This document shows positions 6,651-10,054 of a stretch of 10,054 nt of DNA, piece after piece. The notes below the pieces were generated by a model. It was not told where the DNA came from and did no database searches. It was given only the letters and a program-made list of their open reading frames with translations. Positions within the stretch are counted from its first letter, which is position 1. Each line of letters opens with the position of its first letter. This DNA comes from Chloroflexota bacterium (lineage in GTDB: Bacteria; Chloroflexota; Anaerolineae; Anaerolineales; UBA4823). The position numbers and the translations under genes were made by a program. Location: contig JAAZNS010000125.1 of NCBI GenBank assembly GCA_012798185.1, positions 1 to 10,054 of the forward strand. The letters run 5' to 3'.

Positions 6651-6689
6651 TGCAGATGCCTGGGTGAGGGGGGCACCCAAGCATCTGCA
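6651..6689 (-). repeat. Hairpin 1 of a twin hairpin with conserved core
   Basis: The outer arms are TGCAGATGC (6651-6659) and GCATCTGCA (6681-6689), and the inner arms TGGGTG (6661-6666) and CACCCA (6674-6679). They surround the seven-base loop AGGGGGG on the plus strand. Between outer and inner arms is one non-pair, C6660 with A6680. On the minus strand these bases are G and U and can pair, giving 16 uninterrupted base pairs with a CCCCCCU loop. The 21 bases 6659-6679 are identical to 6808-6828 of hairpin 2. The hairpin ends 67 bases upstream of the ATG of the desulfurase-like gene. The bases after it on the minus strand are TTTAAGC, not a proper U-tract, so it is a poor intrinsic terminator. 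Confidence 0.75.
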
Positions 6690-6694
6690 AACAC

Positions 6695-6765
6695 GATATT
6701 ACCATAAATTTATAAAAAATGGAAATTAATTTCTGACAAGAATGTTAAAATTTATGGAGAATATC
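6695..6765. repeat. AT-rich inverted repeat between the two hairpins
   Basis: GATATT-A-CCATAAATTT (6695-6711) is mirrored by AAATTTATGG-AG-AATATC (6748-6765): sixteen paired bases per arm with one small interruption and a 36-base spacer. The weak minus-strand promoter candidate (TTGTCA / TATAAA) falls inside it. It could be an operator for a dimeric regulator or part of a larger fold with the flanking hairpins; the sequence alone does not decide. Confidence 0.5.
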
Positions 6766-6798
6766 TTTATGAGATGATTAATATCTTGGCAATTAAAG

Positions 6799-6839
6799 CG
6801 TCAAACGCCTGGGTGAGGGGGGCACCCAGACGTTTGACA
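6799..6839 (-). repeat. Hairpin 2 of a twin hairpin with conserved core
   Basis: The outer arms GTCAAACG (6800-6807) and CGTTTGAC (6831-6838) enclose CTGGGTG (6809-6815) and CACCCAG (6823-6829) with the loop AGGGGGG (plus strand). The internal non-pair C6808/A6830 and the closing C6799/A6839 both become G-U on the minus strand. The result is about 17 continuous pairs in minus-strand RNA. The outer arms share no sequence with those of hairpin 1, yet each pair is self-complementary. It lies 62 bases past the 3' end of tRNA-Arg in the direction of tRNA transcription. The following minus-strand bases are GCTTTAATT, only a weak U-tract, so a terminator role for the tRNA is possible but unconvincing. 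Confidence 0.75.
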
Positions 6840-6900
6840 TTTATATTATATATAATATCGTCAAAAAATCAAGAGGCAGTTTCTGATATTTTGTTTAAGG

Positions 6901-6973
6901 CGCCCCAGGGGGGAGTCGAACCCTCAACCTCGGCCTTAGGAGAGCCTCGCTCTATCCTTTGAGCTACTGGGGC
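6901..6973 (-). tRNA. tRNA-Arg (anticodon CCU)
   Basis: A 73-nt cloverleaf on the minus strand. The acceptor GCCCCAG pairs with CTGGGGC, followed by discriminator G. Position 8-9 is TA; the D arm is GCTC-AAAGGATA-GAGC; the anticodon loop is CTCCTAA with CCT at 34-36, which reads the Arg codon AGG; the T loop is TTCGACT. Two stems are imperfect: the anticodon stem AGGCT/GGCCG has an A-G at its base and a U-G next to the loop, and the T stem GAGGG/CCCCC has one A-C. The CCA end is not encoded (CCT follows). An extended -10 lies just upstream. All invariant positions are present, so I take it as functional, though slightly weakened. Confidence 0.92.
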
Positions 6974-7173
6974 GTACTGCGCATTATAGCACAGAGCAAA
7001 CGCTTTTTATCCTCCGGCACTTTTGTTTTTCGCATCAGGTAATCACTGCCAAAATCCACATTCAATTCAACCCATATCAGCAAGTGGTCAGACATTTTGC
7101 AGGTGCGCCAATTTCGGTATTCCTTTTCGTCCATTTCCGGTTGATAGAAAGAGTAGTCTTCATCACGATAAAT
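6964..7173 (-). pseudogene. 3' remnant of an endonuclease/exonuclease/phosphatase family gene
   Basis: The minus-strand frame from 7173 reads IYRDEDYSFYQPEMDEKEYR, then NWRTCKMSDHLLIWVELNVD and FGSDYLMRKTKVPED. This resembles the C-terminal end of the endonuclease/exonuclease/phosphatase superfamily, in which (F/Y)RTWQMSDHLPLWVEL carries the catalytic Asp-His pair. Upstream in frame there are stops at 7174-7176 and 7216-7218 and no recognisable N-terminal part, so about three quarters of the gene is gone. Downstream the frame runs through the tRNA promoter and ends at a TAG inside the tRNA acceptor/D-arm junction; the last 15 or so residues are unlikely to be original coding sequence. Nothing recognisable lies in 7177-7336. 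The match is from memory of the family and is short. Confidence 0.55.
6983..6991 (-). promoter_or_regulatory. Extended -10 promoter of tRNA-Arg
   Basis: On the minus strand, TGCTATAAT (6991-6983) is a perfect extended -10 (TGnTATAAT), placing transcription start a few bases before the mature 5' end at 6973. No clear -35 is present, which is normal for extended -10 promoters. Confidence 0.6.
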
Positions 7174-7336
7174 TTATTCACGCCCGCCATATTTTACTCC
7201 GCCGAACTCGTTATTTTATTCTCAATCCTCCCCGCACAATCATCCTTTTTCGATAGCCGATATTCTCTTCTCTAAAACCGCTTTTTACAATCTATCACGC
7301 ATTGTTCACTATTCACGTTTTCATGATTACCACGCG

Positions 7337-8569
7337 TTACTCTCGTTTCTCCTTCTCGCGATGAGGGGTAATGAAACCCTTGATTTTCTCCCAAATATTC
7401 CACAGAAATTGCCCCCATTTCTTCCAGGGTAACTCGGGTGGTTGTGGTCTTGCTTCCAACCCTACCCACGGGTCGACATCCAACATTTTACGCAGCATAT
7501 ACCGGCTTATCAGCATAAAGGTAGCCAGTACCGGTGCTGCCAATACTAAACCAATCAGCCCGATCAACCGGGCAGCAATAATTGCGGTGACTAATAATGC
7601 AGCCGGGTGCACACCTAAAGACTGCCCCAATACGCGCGGACTGATCAGGTTGTCGAATATCTGATCCAGGATGAAGCCCAAACCAACCACCAGCAGAGAA
7701 TAATAGATTTGAGACATCCCAAAATAATTCCCCCCCTGGAAATAACTGACTAATATTGCCACCACCCATAAGATCAATGGGCCCAGGTAAGGTACAAATC
7801 GCGCCAATCCCGCCAAAATCGCAATGCCGATGGCAAAGCGCAACCCCAAAATACTCATCATCACCGCATAAGAAAGCATCACCAATAAAATGATGATCAA
7901 CTGACCGCGTAAAAACGAGTTCCAGATATTGCGTAATTCCTCCCCCAACCGGCGAACATCACCCGAGTACCCCGGAATATCTACACTGACTAATTCATCG
8001 GAAACGCGCCGGCTTTCCGCTAATAAAAAGTAAGAAATCAATAGAATAAATAACGACCAGCTTATTGTCACTGCTGCACCACTGGCAAATGAGCTGATCA
8101 AACTGCCGGCTCTGCCTAACACAGGCTGCACCGCAGCGAGAATCTGATCGATGATATAGGTCAGATCATATTGAGCCAGGCTGAACTCAAAGGGACCCAG
8201 CTTATAACTTTGCTTTGAAAGCTCAGTTACCAGGTCGGGGATGGCGGTCACATTTCGTTGGATGAATCCGATCAGGCTTTGAATCTGTTGAATGATCGCC
8301 AATCCCGCTGCTGTAAATGAGCCAATCAGTAACAAAACAATGATCACATAAATTAAGTTGACCGACATGCGCCAGGTAAGGTTAAGTGCCTTACTCAACC
8401 GGGCAATAATCGGATGAAGCAGGTACGCCAGCATGAACGCTAAAATTAGCGGGCCAATGATGGAGCGGAAGGTGATCAATAAGGCGGCTGCTACTGCTAC
8501 AAAAGACAAGCCTACAATTAACTTGGTAGTCGAGCTCCAATGAGGAGACGGAGAGGATTTTTCGTTCAT
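7337..8569 (-). CDS. AI-2E family transporter (second of tandem pair)
   Basis: A 410-residue polytopic membrane protein of the AI-2E (PerM/TqsA/YdiK) family. Members include the E. coli autoinducer-2 exporter TqsA and Na+/H+ antiporters, so the substrate cannot be told from sequence. Hydrophobic segments lie at about 16-34, 37-55, 70-95, 160-184, 222-240, 244-280 (probably two), 287-303 and 320-355. A larger loop at about 100-155 lies between the third and fourth. Family motifs are FLRGQL (219-224), ARFVPYLGPLI (256-266), ISPRVLGQSLGVHP (309-322) and LVLAAPV (341-347). The C-terminal tail (365-410) is soluble, basic and Trp/Pro-rich. Its ATG overlaps the stop of the preceding permease by ATGA (8566-8569), with AGG upstream, so translation is probably coupled. 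Confidence 0.9.
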   Translation of the reverse strand: MNEKSSPSPHWSSTTKLIVGLSFVAVAAALLITFRSIIGPLILAFMLAYLLHPIIARLSKALNLTWRMSVNLIYVIIVLLLIGSFTAAGLAIIQQIQSLIGFIQRNVTAIPDLVTELSKQSYKLGPFEFSLAQYDLTYIIDQILAAVQPVLGRAGSLISSFASGAAVTISWSLFILLISYFLLAESRRVSDELVSVDIPGYSGDVRRLGEELRNIWNSFLRGQLIIILLVMLSYAVMMSILGLRFAIGIAILAGLARFVPYLGPLILWVVAILVSYFQGGNYFGMSQIYYSLLVVGLGFILDQIFDNLISPRVLGQSLGVHPAALLVTAIIAARLIGLIGLVLAAPVLATFMLISRYMLRKMLDVDPWVGLEARPQPPELPWKKWGQFLWNIWEKIKGFITPHREKEKRE

Positions 8570-9741
8570 GGCTTACCTCGATCAACATCGCTATGGTTGG
8601 GTATTTTTCGCTGAAACAACTTGCGCCACCAGTTGGGATTTGGCGGCGGAAGCGGCGATACAACACTATCGGGGAAGGCAGGTAAATCAAACAGGTTTGC
8701 GAATATGTAACGCCCAATCACCCTGGCTGATGCGATCGTTGGTGCAGCCAGGAAAATGCCTAAAACACCTGCCAGCACTGCCCCGCTGACAATACCCAAA
8801 ATGACCACTAATGGTGGTAAATGCACACTGCGCCCGATAATGCGCGGGATCAGGTAATTCAGGTCGAATTGCTGGTAGATTAAATGCAACCCGATTACTA
8901 TCAGCATAAAAGCCCAATTGGGCAAGGGCAGCCAGGTCGACCCCAGGGAAAGCGAAAGCACCGAAGCGGTTACCAGCCATATGCCGTGACCTACACTGGG
9001 CAAAAATTCTAATAATCCAGCAAATATCGCCATCGCCAATGGAAAGGGCAGCCCTAAAATCAAACCGATGATGCTGAACAAAATTGCCACCACCAGTGCC
9101 AGCATCAGCTGCCCGCGGAAAAATCCCGACCAGATATGGTTGATTTCACTCCGTAAATGGATGTAATCGTATCTATATAACGGGGGAATGATTTTTTCAA
9201 ACCAATCGCGTAAGATCAAATCATCCTTAATGAGGTAAAACGAGACCACTACGATAAATATAACCCATACGACTGAGGTGATTATATCCCCCACCAGTTC
9301 CAGGGTCTGCCCAAAAACAGGTGTAAGAATTTCTTGCAGTGAGCCGGTCGCTTGCGTTACAAAATCGCTCAGATCGATCACCTGTCCGGCAATAATATAG
9401 CGGCGTCCAAGCAAATTCTCCACATTATCAAAAAAATTTTGGATGTCCAGGTTCAATCCCGAGATTTGCTCTGCCAAAGGCGGAATGATAAGCATCAGTA
9501 CGCCGATAATAATCAGCAGTACGATGACATACGCCAGCAGAATCGCAATGGCGCGATGAATGCGTAATCGATTCTGGATCAGGTTAACCAGGGGAGAAAG
9601 AATATACGCCAGGATAAAGGCGATAATTAACGGTGCAATGACAGAGCTGAAGCGGTAGAGCAAGAAAACCAGCAGCCCTAGCAAAATCAAGCTTACAGCA
9701 AATTTCGTGGGGTCCGACCATCGCGGGCGTATTTCTGTCAT
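8566..9741 (-). CDS. AI-2E family transporter (first of tandem pair)
   Basis: A 391-residue membrane protein of the same family as its downstream neighbour and probably its paralogue. Hydrophobic segments lie at about 13-30, 33-50, 63-88, 150-172, 211-230, 233-265 (probably two), 273-290 and 307-342. Conserved points are SFYLIKD (167-173), FFRGQL (207-212), LLEFLPSVGHGI (243-254), LIPRIIGRSVHLPPL (297-311) and GIFLAAP (328-334). They align with SYFLLAE, FLRGQL, LARFVPYLGP, ISPRVLGQSLGVHPA and GLVLAAP of the other copy. The C-terminal tail is soluble and proline-rich. GGGGG lies directly before the ATG, too close for an ideal Shine-Dalgarno sequence. TATAGA lies 8 nt upstream (9755-9750), so the transcript could be leaderless. 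Substrate unknown. Confidence 0.9.
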   Translation of the reverse strand: MTEIRPRWSDPTKFAVSLILLGLLVFLLYRFSSVIAPLIIAFILAYILSPLVNLIQNRLRIHRAIAILLAYVIVLLIIIGVLMLIIPPLAEQISGLNLDIQNFFDNVENLLGRRYIIAGQVIDLSDFVTQATGSLQEILTPVFGQTLELVGDIITSVVWVIFIVVVSFYLIKDDLILRDWFEKIIPPLYRYDYIHLRSEINHIWSGFFRGQLMLALVVAILFSIIGLILGLPFPLAMAIFAGLLEFLPSVGHGIWLVTASVLSLSLGSTWLPLPNWAFMLIVIGLHLIYQQFDLNYLIPRIIGRSVHLPPLVVILGIVSGAVLAGVLGIFLAAPTIASARVIGRYIFANLFDLPAFPDSVVSPLPPPNPNWWRKLFQRKIPNHSDVDRGKP

Positions 9742-9749
9742 ACCCCCAT

Positions 9750-9755
9750 TCTATA
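9750..9755 (-). promoter_or_regulatory. Possible -10 box of the AI-2E pair
   Basis: TATAGA on the minus strand, 8 nt before the ATG at 9741. No convincing -35 lies 17 bp upstream; TTGCGA at 15 bp is the closest. The position repeats the pattern seen at mobA. Confidence 0.3.
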
Positions 9756-9854
9756 CAGGTTGGGTGAAAATCGCAACACTCAAAAGCCGTGATTGGTTAT
9801 TTGAGAGTAGTGAATTTTGAGCAATAAGTGAAGAAAAGCATGTTAAAGGGAAAA

Positions 9855-10054
9855 TTAAGGACTGCTTTTCTCGAGTGGATACCCTGCATTTTCCCAGGCG
9901 ATCATGCCGCCTTTCAAAGAGAATACGTCTGAGAATCCTGCCTCCTCTAAAATGCTTACTGCCTCTCTGCTGCGGTTGCCCGACCGGCAAACCACAACGA
10001 TTTCTCGGTCGCGTGGCAGTTCACTTAAATTATTTTTCAATTCTGCTAAGGGAA
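9855..10054 (-). CDS. Rhodanese-like domain protein (partial, 5' end outside window)
   Basis: Sixty-five residues of the C-terminal part of a single rhodanese domain. The active-site loop CRSGNRS holds the cysteine that carries persulfide in sulfurtransferases. It is preceded by PLAELKNNLSELPRDREIVV, the usual strand leading into the loop, and followed by GFSDVFSLKGGMIAWENAGYP, the normal end of the domain. The frame is open to the right edge, so the start lies beyond 10054; the TTG at 10038-10040 is internal. GxxxW and the short tail are typical of small stand-alone cytosolic rhodaneses. Possible partners are sulfur-transfer or thioredoxin systems; none is visible here. It lies about 110 bases upstream of the permease pair on the same strand, but a separate transcript is likely given the gap. 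Confidence 0.9.
   Translation of the reverse strand, partial: PLAELKNNLSELPRDREIVVVCRSGNRSREAVSILEEAGFSDVFSLKGGMIAWENAGYPLEKSSP

Noticed and set aside
6585..6680. Longer N terminus of the desulfurase-like protein from the ATG at 6680
   Set aside because: The extra 32 residues would encode hairpin 1, whereas GGAG and the family-typical N terminus support the ATG at 6584.
6651..6839. Twin hairpins as ordinary Rho-independent terminators
   Set aside because: Neither is followed by a run of T on either strand, and the identical loop and core in both is not expected of terminators. A weak terminator role for hairpin 2 after the tRNA is not excluded.
7272..7469. Minus-strand open frame of 65 codons past the permease stop
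   Set aside because: It is an out-of-frame shadow over the end of the second permease with no family match.
1..10054. CRISPR array, toxin-antitoxin or defence island
   Set aside because: No regularly spaced direct repeats, no cas-like or toxin-antitoxin gene pairs were seen on either strand.

Overview
The window looks like chromosomal DNA of a free-living bacterium, most likely a member of the Chloroflexota (Anaerolineae-like). This is inferred from the gene mix: an AmmeMemoRadiSam-type radical SAM enzyme, a DUF166 protein, tandem AI-2E permeases and dispersed TGTCA...GAGCG palindromes. It is not proven by any marker gene. Most genes have moderate GC content. The left 0.8 kb and the stretch at about 3.9-4.4 kb are clearly AT-richer and hold decayed genes.

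Layout. (1) 1-631, minus: a zinc-finger (CxxC...SHIIPEF) hypothetical gene broken by an in-frame TGA and TAG, running off the left edge. (2) 819-1940, minus: radical SAM enzyme of the AmmeMemoRadiSam family. (3) 1941-2252: divergent intergenic region with a strong GC palindrome and a TATAAT box close to mobA. (4) 2253-3745, plus: MobA-like nucleotidyltransferase and a ROK fructokinase-like sugar kinase, overlapping by ATGA. (5) 3787-4437: a REP-like palindrome next to a badly decayed REP-associated tyrosine transposase (RAYT), minus strand. (6) 4472-6584, minus: a VC1184-type cysteine-desulfurase-like PLP enzyme followed by a DUF166 protein. (7) 6585-6900: two hairpins with an identical 21-nt core but different, self-complementary outer arms, and a third inverted repeat between them. 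(8) 6901-6973, minus: tRNA-Arg(CCU), with the 3' remnant of an endonuclease/exonuclease/phosphatase gene running into its 5' end. (9) 7337-9741, minus: two AI-2E family permeases overlapping by ATGA. (10) 9855-10054, minus: a rhodanese domain cut by the right edge.

How the genes fit together. MobA (molybdenum cofactor), the radical SAM enzyme (Fe-S cluster), the desulfurase-like protein and rhodanese all touch cofactor or sulfur chemistry, but only loosely; no single pathway is encoded here. The permease pair and the mobA/kinase pair look translationally coupled. Several genes lack a Shine-Dalgarno sequence and have a -10-like box 5-8 nt before the ATG, which suggests leaderless transcripts. 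The most unusual signal is the twin hairpin. Its non-Watson-Crick positions are C/A on the plus strand but G/U on the minus strand, which points to function as minus-strand RNA. No intact mobile element, CRISPR array or defence system was found.
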